The notes beneath the pieces were generated by a model that was given only the letters and a program-made list of their open reading frames with translations, was not told where the DNA came from and did no database searches. Shown one piece after another: positions 7,516 to 15,114 of a stretch of 35,507 nt of DNA (its first letter is position 1; each line of letters begins with the position of its first letter). Source of the DNA: Desulfobacterales bacterium (GTDB lineage Bacteria; Desulfobacterota; Desulfobacteria; Desulfobacterales; JAAELO01); assembly GCA_024226555.1 (NCBI GenBank), contig JAAELO010000186.1, positions 1-35,507 of the forward strand. The letters are read 5' to 3'. Both the position numbers and the translations under genes were made by a program.

Positions 7516-8277
7516 ATGAGACCATTAGTGTTGCTATTGAGTATAATTATTTTATTAGCTGTTCCAACATCATCATACGCTCTTTTAGATTTAGGTGTTG
7601 AAGTTGCAGTAGGTATATCAAAGTCCAGGGCTTCAGGTAAATTTAACTACAGACAGTCTTCAACGTTTGATCTTGAAACAAATTTTGGTTTTGATGAAAC
7701 TGATAATAACCAGGTGGTAAGAATTAAGATATTTTCTCCCAGACTTCTACCCAACATATATTATACTCATTTAAAAATGGATTTTGATGGTGTTTCTAAA
7801 GACTTAACTTATACAGGTGTAGATGTTGGAACCGGTGCATTTACAAAATTGGATATATTTGCAGCTGATTGTGCCTTTTTTTATAGAATTCCAGCGGTGG
7901 GATTATCAACAGCAGGAATTTTAGAGGCTGAAATTGGATTAAATATTAGATTTTTAACTCTTGATGCTGAAGTAGGAACAGAAGATAAAACCAACTTTAG
8001 TGCGCCAATTCCTCAACTTTATGCGAGTTTGGAATTAGACCTTACATTTCTTCCAATTATTCTGCAAGGAGAGGTAAGAACACTTGCAGTTAATGAAGAT
8101 AATGAATGTAGTAGTTTTACAGCAAGATTACTGTTAGAGATTCCAAGTCCTATGGCATTAGGTGAATTTTTTATAGCTGGAGGTGTGAGAAGAGATATCT
8201 ATAAAATTAATGCAGATAGTGTAAAGGCAGATACAAAATTTGATACTTACTTCGCAGAAATTGGCTATAAGTTTTAA
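7516..8277 (+). CDS. Outer membrane beta-barrel protein
   Basis: 253 residues. A signal peptide (residues 1-22, cleaved near SSYA-LLD) is followed by LGVEVAVGISKSRASGKFNY and alternating hydrophobic beta strands, ending in ...YFAEIGYKF, a C-terminal aromatic suited to BAM-dependent insertion. The plan (small barrel, L/G-rich first strand, VVRIKIFSPRLLPNIYYTHLKMDF) resembles TIGR04219-type outer membrane proteins. AGAGAGG lies 7 bp before the ATG. It is a monocistronic plus-strand gene; the neighbours on both sides face away or toward it. Specific function unknown. Confidence 0.75.
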   Translation: MRPLVLLLSIIILLAVPTSSYALLDLGVEVAVGISKSRASGKFNYRQSSTFDLETNFGFDETDNNQVVRIKIFSPRLLPNIYYTHLKMDFDGVSKDLTYTGVDVGTGAFTKLDIFAADCAFFYRIPAVGLSTAGILEAEIGLNIRFLTLDAEVGTEDKTNFSAPIPQLYASLELDLTFLPIILQGEVRTLAVNEDNECSSFTARLLLEIPSPMALGEFFIAGGVRRDIYKINADSVKADTKFDTYFAEIGYKF

Positions 8278-8489
8278 AAAATATTTGATGAAATATTGCT
8301 TTTTATAATATTAAAAAACACTATTTAATCAAGTATTTTTAGAGGGCATCTACTCGTAAGGCTTCTGACCTACCCGATATGTGGTAGACCAAAATTAAAA
8401 TGTGAACTGGGCATCTTGAAATAACTATAAAACTAAAAACATATTTCCATCAGCAGAACCAGAGGCTTTTTCGTGCTAAAGCGCAAATA
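8278..8489. other. Intergenic, no gene seen
   Basis: Spacer between convergent genes. Short direct motifs (GGGCATCT at 8343 and GGGCATCTT at 8408) are the only structure noticed. Confidence 0.45.
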
Positions 8490-8521
8490 ATAAAGGGGCA
8501 GGCTTTTGCCTGCCCCTTTGA
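8490..8521 (-). terminator. Terminator of the DUF3360 permease gene
   Basis: AAAGGGGCAGGC, a TTTT loop, then GCCTGCCCCTTT is a perfect 12-bp stem. Read on the minus strand it is followed by ATTATTT, about 60 bp after the permease stop. It may also stop plus-strand transcription from the outer membrane protein gene. Confidence 0.85.
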
Positions 8522-8582
8522 AATGTCCGGGAAGATATTGAGATGATTCCCGGTCCTATCTGAATTCCATTTGAAGCGTTAG

Positions 8583-10031
8583 CTATTTAAAAAGTCCGGG
8601 GATTCCTGGTAGCTGACCAACAACAGCAAGAGATCCAACACAGATAATAAAGGCTACACCTGGAATTATCAGTTTATCTGTAAGAGATAACTCTTTGGCA
8701 CGCTCGGTGTCACCGATAAGACCAAGGTTATCAAGAAGCATTGTCAATGCCCATCCAAAAACCGGATTAACAAATGCGCATGAAAAGATACAGATACCTG
8801 CACTTAAGGAATCTTTGTGTTTGTGGATCATCTGCATTCCTGCCTCAAGAAGCGGAAGGAAAACACCAACAATAAGAGCCACACGAAGAACCGGTTCCCA
8901 CATTGCAAGGTCCATCGGGTATCCAAGAACACCCGCAAGCACACACATGATACCTGTAAGAAGTGCACCCCCTGGGATTGGGCGCTTGGCAATAGCCGCC
9001 GGAATCATATATGTCCCCCATGAGGAAGCAAGGTTACCACCACCTAAGAAAGAACCGATTCCCTGACGCACGGAAGCAACAACCATGGTGTCATCAACAT
9101 CCATAAGTACACCTTCAGCATCTTTAGGATAGTTCAGTTCCTGAAAAACACGATGTCCAAGATAGTCAGGAGACCACATAGCCACTGCAAGAATCGCGAA
9201 AGGAGTAACTGCGATAAAGTGTTTCAATTCAGGCCAGCCAAGCTGCCATCCTGTAGTTTCTCCCCACCAGTAAAAAGGGCTGAAATGTGGAAGCCCGGGA
9301 GCTGTTGTAAATGAGAAGTCAGCACCGAGAGTAAAGGCAACAATACCTGCAATAAGAGAACAGAGTGGAATTGACAACCAGCGTTTACCAATTTTGGCAA
9401 GGTAAGCATAAATAAGAACGGTAATACCAATAACAGCGAATGAAATATATCCCTGATCAGTTGCACCTGCCCATGTATTTGTTTTGGTTATCTGTCCAAG
9501 CAATCCGACGGCCCCCAGGTAGATCAAGAGCCCTCCACGGACGCCAACCCCGGTTAGGGTAACCAGTTTTGACCCCCCCTTTGAAAATGCGAGGATAAGA
9601 CCAAAAACACATACCATTATCCCGAGTGCGAGTGGATGCCCCCCGGCCGTTGCTATCAGCGGAATTAGAGGGATCATGGGGCCATGGGTTCCGGCAAGGT
9701 TTGCATTGGGAACAAGCATTGCAGAGAAAAGAATAACAAATACAGCTCCGGCAATAAGGAGCTCATAACGTACGTTTTCAGCGACAAATTCAGGTGACAG
9801 TCCAAATTGATGTGCAAAAACTGCGACCATCGCCGTAACCATGACAACTTTACCAATTGTTGCTGCTAATGCAGGAACCATATCCTCAAGTTCAACACTA
9901 TAATCTCTAAAAGGGAGATTAAGTCTCCACCTTCTGAATTTCATGATTGACAGTTCATGATTGAGGTAAGCGTCCCGACTCTCAAATTCAGAGGACTTCT
10001 TCCTCTTCTGTTGATACTTCTGTTCTTCCAT
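8583..10031 (-). CDS. DUF3360 family membrane permease
   Basis: 482 residues from the ATG at 10031. About 12 to 13 hydrophobic segments follow a polar N-terminus of about 50 residues (MKFRRWRLNLPFRDYSVE). Diagnostic stretches are NVRYELLIAG, AGTHGPMIPLIPLIATAGGH, GYPMDLAMWEPVLRVALIVG and NPVFGWALTMLLDNLGLIGD, which I know from the DUF3360 family of inner-membrane proteins related in plan to xanthine/uracil and SulP permeases. The substrate is not established. The frame extends to a GTG at 10067, but GGAG 8 bp ahead of the 10031 ATG decides the start. Base composition is clearly richer in G+C than in the flanking genes, as is the sensor gene upstream. The leader carries a duplicated 67-bp block. 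Confidence 0.88.
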   Translation of the reverse strand: MEEQKYQQKRKKSSEFESRDAYLNHELSIMKFRRWRLNLPFRDYSVELEDMVPALAATIGKVVMVTAMVAVFAHQFGLSPEFVAENVRYELLIAGAVFVILFSAMLVPNANLAGTHGPMIPLIPLIATAGGHPLALGIMVCVFGLILAFSKGGSKLVTLTGVGVRGGLLIYLGAVGLLGQITKTNTWAGATDQGYISFAVIGITVLIYAYLAKIGKRWLSIPLCSLIAGIVAFTLGADFSFTTAPGLPHFSPFYWWGETTGWQLGWPELKHFIAVTPFAILAVAMWSPDYLGHRVFQELNYPKDAEGVLMDVDDTMVVASVRQGIGSFLGGGNLASSWGTYMIPAAIAKRPIPGGALLTGIMCVLAGVLGYPMDLAMWEPVLRVALIVGVFLPLLEAGMQMIHKHKDSLSAGICIFSCAFVNPVFGWALTMLLDNLGLIGDTERAKELSLTDKLIIPGVAFIICVGSLAVVGQLPGIPGLFK

Positions 10032-10051
10032 GTTTCTTTCTCCATCTTCAT

Positions 10052-10118
10052 GTTTACAGTGCTCCACAACTGCTCTTGCAGAAGCTTGACAACTGCTCCG
10101 ACAGAACCTTCAGCCCTG
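10052..10118 (-). repeat. 67-bp leader repeat, copy proximal to the permease
   Basis: GTTTACAGTG..CCACAACTG through CAGCCCTG is repeated at 10163-10229 with 63 of 67 bases identical, at a period of 111 bp. It lies 21 bp upstream of the permease ATG, inside the probable 5' leader. It contains internal GCAGTTGT direct repeats on the minus strand. Confidence 0.85.
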
Positions 10119-10162
10119 TGCGGGGGTAAGGAATGCAGTTTCACACGGTTGCGTTTGCTTAA

Positions 10163-10229
10163 GTTTACAGTGTTCCACAACTGCTCCTGCAGAAGCTTGA
10201 CAACTGCACCGACAGAGCCTTCAGCCCTG
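10163..10229 (-). repeat. 67-bp leader repeat, distal copy
   Basis: Second copy of the 10052-10118 block, separated by 44 bp of unrelated sequence. Tandem blocks in a permease leader could be a duplicated regulatory RNA, a duplicated peptide-coding unit or a recent tandem duplication. Confidence 0.85.
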
Positions 10230-10319
10230 CTCAGTTTTGCCATGTTGGTCACATTCCAAAAAAATAATAAAAATTTCAGAATCGCACCCTATCACTATCT
10301 CTTCAGAGAATGCAAGTAA

Positions 10320-10545
10320 TGAAAATACCCATAAAAAAAACATAATCAGCAAAGGAATATAAACATATTTTGATAACTGTTTTTATGTGGTCGAAGACAG
10401 AACTCCAAGGGCTTACCCGCTGTTGAATGAACCTTTACAAGCGGCATGGTCACCGACAGCTGTAGCAAAAGAGGACCCGAGGCTTGCCCGTAGGAATCTA
10501 TATATCAATTTTATATATTTCTGATTTTGTTTTTTAAATTTTCAT
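10320..10545. other. Intergenic block of unknown nature
   Basis: Between about 10391 and 10490 the base composition rises (GTGGTCGAAGACAGAACTCC, GGCATGGTCACCGACAGC). GGCTTACCCG (10410-10419) and GGCTTGCCCG (10482-10491) bracket it. A plus frame is open across it, but no start with a ribosome site is seen. It may be a gene remnant or an RNA; I do not recognise it. Confidence 0.4.
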
Positions 10546-10706
10546 TAGGGAATCTAATAACCTCTCTTTTGGCGAAATACTATGTTAATTCCAAAAAAAA
10601 CTGTAATAAAATCGGCTCGTTATTTTTTGAAATGCAGAGATTTTATAAAACTAAAGCTTTTATAAACGCTATATTTCATCCAAAATTCTAATTATTAGAG
10701 ATTCCC
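10546..10706. mobile_element. MITE-like element, subtype A
   Basis: TTAGGGAATCTAATAACC ... AATTATTAGAGATTCCCATTA. The interior is nearly identical to 2175-2337, including the AAGCTTTTATAAACGC arm that other subtype A copies lack. Confidence 0.85.
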
Positions 10707-10725
10707 ATTAATAAAAATTGACTCT

Positions 10726-10798
10726 AAGGGAACCTCTAAAAATCAGGAAATTTTTTATGAAATACGAAGTTTATAAAATTTCTAATTATCAGGTCCCT
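10726..10798. mobile_element. Short MITE-like element
   Basis: AAGGGAACCTCTAAAAATCAG ... CTAATTATCAGGTCCCTC, about 73 bp. It is a minimal member of the same family and ends 4 bp after the stop of the sensor gene, where its hairpin could act as a terminator. Confidence 0.7.
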
Positions 10799-10802
10799 CA
10801 AT

Positions 10803-13259
10803 CTAAGATTCGGTCAATTTAAATGTAGAAAGAAGCTCATCAAGGAGTTTTGAAACCTGTTGTTGGATTTTTACCAGAGTGCCCGTTTCTATTGACGTTA
10901 GATTTTGAAGAAGAATATGATTTACAGGAAGATCGTTGTCCAAAATCAGATTGACCTGCCTTTTGATACGCAGATGCATTAAGAATTTGTACATTTCTTC
11001 AATTTCCTGACCGGTCATTTCCTGGATATATCCATAGCCGATTAATTGATCGAGACGTAACAAACTGTTAGTTTCCTGAATTGCATGCTTAAGGGCATGT
11101 ATCCTCAGATAGCATACAATCGGGCGCAAAAAGTTTTTGATATCGACCCGATTGTTTTCGAATTCAGGCTTCAGTTTGACAACCGTTTTTGCCAGCTGGT
11201 TGAAAAAGAGAGTATTGCCTTCAAGAGTTTCTTTAATATGCTCCTGCAGCTGGTCCACAATATTTTTTTTCCCATATACAAAGCGTATATCGCAAAAAAT
11301 AGAGCTGTCCAATGCGTTTTTGATATCAGGATTATTAATCCAGTCAGAGAAATGTTTTTTCCATGTATTCAAAGAATTACACCATTCAGGGTTACCAGCC
11401 ATCAGATCACCGTTACAGCGTGTATAACCAATAACATGAAGATTTTCGTTAACCAGTTCACCAAGGCGCAAAAAATAATCTTTGCTCTCCTCCATGTCAT
11501 CAAAGATAATGGCGTTATCCTGATCTGTTTTCAGGGTTTGCTCACCGCGACCTACGCTCCCCGTAACAACAAAAGCAAAATCACAGGGTGGAGGACCAAC
11601 TTCCCTGACAGCCAGTTCGATGATACGAGTATTTATAGCATCAGCAATAGCTGTCATTATCCGGGATATGCTGTTGATATTATCTGTGCTGGTAAAAACG
11701 GCCTGAACCAGCAGGGGGACCGTGTTGTAAATAGTTTTCAGGTCCTTTACAACAGTACATTCATTGATTTCACGCATCATATAGGTCATCAGGTTACGCT
11801 GCAACTCCAGGCACTCCTGACTGCTTATATTACCAATGATCTGCCCAGCACTGTTTTCAACCAGCAAATGGGAGACATGATGCTTGTTAAAAAGCATCAC
11901 AGCCTCGTACATGAGAGCATTCTGATGAATTCTTATCGTTGGGGATGTCATATAAGATGAAACCGGTTTGTCCAGAGATTCATCCATGGCAATAACTCTG
12001 CTTCTCATATCTGAATCGGTAATAACCCCAATGATATTGCAACTGTCATCTTTCACACAAATGATCTTGGTTTGATTGTCAGACATAAGAACAGCTGCAT
12101 CTATTATGGTATCTGTATGACTACAGTAGATATTTTCGTTGATCAGGTTGTATATCGGCTGATTCATCAACTGTAAAGAGAGCTCAATTTCATCGGATAG
12201 TTTTTGCGCCCTGAACTCCAGCCTTTTATGTTTCGTGACATTCTTTACAACCACGAAATAGCCCAACTGGCCGGAATGCATGACCCGGCTGACTGAGACC
12301 ACAACATTTTCCAGCCCAGCTCTGGCCTTAAGCAATCTGGTTTCAAAAGAATAGGTTCTTTTCGGGTTTTCAAGCTGGGACACCAGATACTTCCAATCTA
12401 TTTCGAACAACTCCGAGAAATAGCAACCAATCACGTTTTCATTATCTACATTGTGTAAATTAGTAAATCTGATGTTGGCAAATACGATCTTCTCATCAAC
12501 AACCATCAGGGTCCCCTCAGGTGATGCCTGAACAAGAATCTTGTACTTTTTAATCGAGAGCTTGAGCTGATTCTCCGCCTCTTTCCTTTTCTCTTCAATG
12601 ATTTTGCTCTGCTGCAGTACATAAAAAAGGGAAAAAATGATTATCAGGATGATAATCGATGAGACAACCCACAGTCGAATCTTTAATTGTCTGATCCCAA
12701 GCCTTACGTCTTCCAGATAGATTCCGGTTCCGATAATCCAGCCCCACTCAGAAAAACCCTTTACGTAGGAGAGTTTCGGAACAATTCTGGATGAGTCATC
12801 TTTCCATTGCCAGTAGTATCGTATGGTTCCCGCGCCTTCTTTTTTGACTAACTCTGCCGCATCGACAAAAAGCTTGTTTTCATGGTTATCGGTAAAATCA
12901 GCCAGATTTCTGCCTACGAGTTCCTCTCTATAGGGGTGCATGATCATTTCCGGAACAGTGGAAATAATCCAGAAATAATCCTTTTGCTCATTGCCATAGC
13001 GCATTTTACCAACATGCTCTACCGCTTTGGCTTTAGCTTCTTTCCGGGTTAATTCACCTTTTCTGTATGCGTCATTGTATTCAGCAAGGACACTCCAGGC
13101 AGTATTTGTCAGTTCAGCAATAACCTCCTTTTTTCCATCCATCATGCTGCTTTCAAACATGGGAATAAAGAAAAAGTAAAAAGCTATAATGAACATGCTG
13201 ATCGATAATAGGGTAGGGAGGACGATACTAATAATAAATTTCTTATTCATGTTTGTCAC
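10803..13259 (-). CDS. Membrane sensor: Cache-PAS-CBS-DUF294 nucleotidyltransferase
   Basis: 818 residues. TM1 (8-34), an extracytoplasmic single Cache domain (about 36-195, with KDYFWIIS and MIMHPYREELVGRNL typical of sCache_2), TM2 (197-216), a PAS domain (about 235-345), two CBS repeats (about 375-490) and a DUF294 nucleotidyltransferase-like domain with GSVGRGEQ...DQDN (Gly567, Ser568, Arg571, Glu573, Asp579, Asp581), then the DUF294 C-terminal helical domain. The acidic residues expected for catalysis are present. It probably links a periplasmic ligand and an adenine-nucleotide signal to nucleotidyl transfer on an unknown target. AGAGG lies 6 bp from a GTG at 13259; an ATG three codons on is the alternative. 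It is G+C-richer than its surroundings and is followed by the DUF3360 permease on the same strand. Confidence 0.88.
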   Translation of the reverse strand: MTNMNKKFIISIVLPTLLSISMFIIAFYFFFIPMFESSMMDGKKEVIAELTNTAWSVLAEYNDAYRKGELTRKEAKAKAVEHVGKMRYGNEQKDYFWIISTVPEMIMHPYREELVGRNLADFTDNHENKLFVDAAELVKKEGAGTIRYYWQWKDDSSRIVPKLSYVKGFSEWGWIIGTGIYLEDVRLGIRQLKIRLWVVSSIIILIIIFSLFYVLQQSKIIEEKRKEAENQLKLSIKKYKILVQASPEGTLMVVDEKIVFANIRFTNLHNVDNENVIGCYFSELFEIDWKYLVSQLENPKRTYSFETRLLKARAGLENVVVSVSRVMHSGQLGYFVVVKNVTKHKRLEFRAQKLSDEIELSLQLMNQPIYNLINENIYCSHTDTIIDAAVLMSDNQTKIICVKDDSCNIIGVITDSDMRSRVIAMDESLDKPVSSYMTSPTIRIHQNALMYEAVMLFNKHHVSHLLVENSAGQIIGNISSQECLELQRNLMTYMMREINECTVVKDLKTIYNTVPLLVQAVFTSTDNINSISRIMTAIADAINTRIIELAVREVGPPPCDFAFVVTGSVGRGEQTLKTDQDNAIIFDDMEESKDYFLRLGELVNENLHVIGYTRCNGDLMAGNPEWCNSLNTWKKHFSDWINNPDIKNALDSSIFCDIRFVYGKKNIVDQLQEHIKETLEGNTLFFNQLAKTVVKLKPEFENNRVDIKNFLRPIVCYLRIHALKHAIQETNSLLRLDQLIGYGYIQEMTGQEIEEMYKFLMHLRIKRQVNLILDNDLPVNHILLQNLTSIETGTLVKIQQQVSKLLDELLSTFKLTES

Positions 13260-13306
13260 AGTTTGCCTCTGGTCTGATTTGATCTGAAAACATGTTGCTC
13301 TATCTC

Positions 13307-13531
13307 AAGTGAACCTCTAATAATAATGATTTTGATTGAAATACGTCGTTTATAAAAGCTTTTAGTTTTATAAAATCTTTGGCTGAGAAAAAAATAACGG
13401 ATTGATTCGTTTATAAAAAGTTTCATTTATAAACATTACTACAGTTATGTTTTTTCAAAATACTCCGTTGTTTTGTTTTTATTTCATTTAAAACAACTTA
13501 AGTAGTTCGTTCAAAATACAGTTATTAGAAT
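13307..13531. mobile_element. MITE-like element, subtype B
   Basis: GTGAACCTCTAATAATAATG at the left, ACAGTTATTAGAATAGAG at the right. The interior (AAAGCTTTTAGTTTTATAAA, ATACTCCGTT, AACAACTTAAGTAGTTCG) is shared with 28888-29061 and differs from subtype A. At about 225 bp it is the longest copy. The ends are eroded. Confidence 0.7.
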
Positions 13532-14037
13532 AGAGCGAAAACGATTTTTCTCCTCATTTACAAGTACTCCATATCATACAATGCCCGATGATGCCTTTTT
13601 AAACCTTTTCGTGCCGAATATTTTAATTTCAACAACTCCAGATATTCACAACTTTCATGTCTATCGCCGGGCAAACAGTCACAATTAAAATTGAATCCAA
13701 ATTCACTATATTATAAACGATTTTGTGTTCAAGGTTTTTTTCAATTTTTTAGCAACCACTTTTGATACAATACCCGCACAAAAAAATAATCGTTTACATG
13801 AAGCTATAGATAAAGTGATGTGTTCCGGGTATTTTTTATAGGATAACAGGAATACAATTATTTTCAAATCAATATGCTAAACGCATTAAGCAAACCTGAT
13901 TTAAAAAAATAATGCTTAACACAATTTTTTTTGTTTATGAACGTTTTGTAATCGCAAAGCTTGGGGCAGGCCTAAAGGTTGGGATACAAAATAGTCCCGG
14001 CTTAAATTGAATTTAATGTTACTAAGAAGTCCTTAAG
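13532..14037. other. Intergenic, no gene seen
   Basis: About 500 bp, AT-rich. TTAAATTCAATTTAA near 14003-14018 is a short palindrome downstream of the DUF3187-like gene and is the only structure I see. No supported coding frame. Confidence 0.45.
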
Positions 14038-15003
14038 TTAGGAACCAAAATTCATTACAAGTCCTGTTTGAAATGTAAAATCAGGTGCTGAAGCTCTGTA
14101 AGTAAGGTCCTCTGAAAAAGAAAACTCGAACTTTACAGTATTTGATAGTTGATATGAGAAACCTAATGATACTTCCACGGTACTATTATCGAAGTTGTCG
14201 ATATCGCTGTTTTTAATATGATTAGTAAATCCATTAAATTGGATTATGAAACTTAAATCCTCATCATACATATATTCTGTTGCAAAAAATAAAGAAACAA
14301 CATCATTTGTTTTTATATCTGCACCTATGGTTTTTGGGTCTTCAATTAATATAAAACCAGAGTTAAGGTAAATAACAAAGCTATCCAATTTGTATTTTGT
14401 CAAAATAAACAAACCGTGGTCAAATTTACCACTTCCAAAACCAAGTTTATCGTCACCTATTGGAACTTTAACCCTGTATGATCCGGAACATTTGAAATTT
14501 TCACCCATATAAAAGATATATTTTAAACCAATTGTTGAATCTGTAACATGGGAACCACCCTTTTCAGCTATAAACCAATCATTATTGTTTTGTCTTATAT
14601 AGTAATCAAACTGATTGTGTGGCCTAAGGTTTCTGCCGTAATCTGGAAAATTTCCGGCTTCATGGTAGTCAGCTAAGGGTCTGTCAAGAAAACCATCATT
14701 CATTGAGATAACAGGTATTTCAAGAGATATTGATGTACTGTCAAAAACTTTGTACTCAAGGGTTGATGTAACCGCTGTATACTCCATATCCATTAAAACA
14801 TCATATTTTGAAGAATTCTTATTGATATGTACACTTGTGTGATCAAGTGAAACTGAAAATCTGAATTTTTCAACTATATCGGGTGATTCAGCTTTCGGTG
14901 ACATAAACATATATAGTGTTGGGAACTGAGTATTGTGATTTAAAGGAGATCCAAAAACAACATTACAAAAAAATATCAGGAAAAGAAAAGTGTATAGTTT
15001 CAT
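14038..15003 (-). CDS. DUF3187-like outer membrane protein
   Basis: 321 residues. A signal peptide (1-18, ending VVFGS) is followed by a protein made of amphipathic beta strands with many alternating aromatic residues. The segments FRFSVSLDHTSVHIN, KVFDSTSISLEIPVI, YRVKVPIGDDKLGFGSGKFD and the C-terminal FTFQTGLVMNFGS match my memory of DUF3187 barrels. Probably an outer membrane beta-barrel of unknown cargo. It lies 111 bp after the SGNH fusion gene, same strand, so it may be the last gene of the acylation cluster. Confidence 0.75.
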   Translation of the reverse strand: MKLYTFLFLIFFCNVVFGSPLNHNTQFPTLYMFMSPKAESPDIVEKFRFSVSLDHTSVHINKNSSKYDVLMDMEYTAVTSTLEYKVFDSTSISLEIPVISMNDGFLDRPLADYHEAGNFPDYGRNLRPHNQFDYYIRQNNNDWFIAEKGGSHVTDSTIGLKYIFYMGENFKCSGSYRVKVPIGDDKLGFGSGKFDHGLFILTKYKLDSFVIYLNSGFILIEDPKTIGADIKTNDVVSLFFATEYMYDEDLSFIIQFNGFTNHIKNSDIDNFDNSTVEVSLGFSYQLSNTVKFEFSFSEDLTYRASAPDFTFQTGLVMNFGS

Positions 15004-15114
15004 TTTAATTAATCAAGGCTAATATTAAAAGTAAATTATTAAAGATTCCCTAAGCAAGCAAAGATAAACAGTTATCATAAATTGATATTAAATAAAAACA
15101 TTATTGTTGAAAAA

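Larger units (their letters stand above)
9941..10243 (-). other. Possible leader peptide frame over the duplicated leader
   Basis: An open frame starting at ATG 10243 (or GTG 10252) runs through both copies of the 67-bp repeat and overlaps the start of the permease gene by 91 bp in another frame. Each repeat encodes AEGSVGAVVKLLQEQLW-N/S-TVN. Of the four differences between the copies, three are synonymous third-base changes in this frame, hinting that it was or is translated. There is no strong Shine-Dalgarno. It could be a regulatory leader peptide or a chance frame over a duplicated RNA element. Confidence 0.35.

Noticed and set aside
11085-11960. A 291-codon plus-strand open frame inside the sensor gene
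   Set aside because: It is antisense to the well-supported 818-residue sensor, has no ribosome site and no recognisable domain. It is a by-product of codon use.
15036-15052. Single right end of the inverted-repeat family (TTATTAAAGATTCCCTAAG)
   Set aside because: Only one end is visible and no partner is found nearby, so I do not call an element. Similar lone ends occur near 970 and 31728.
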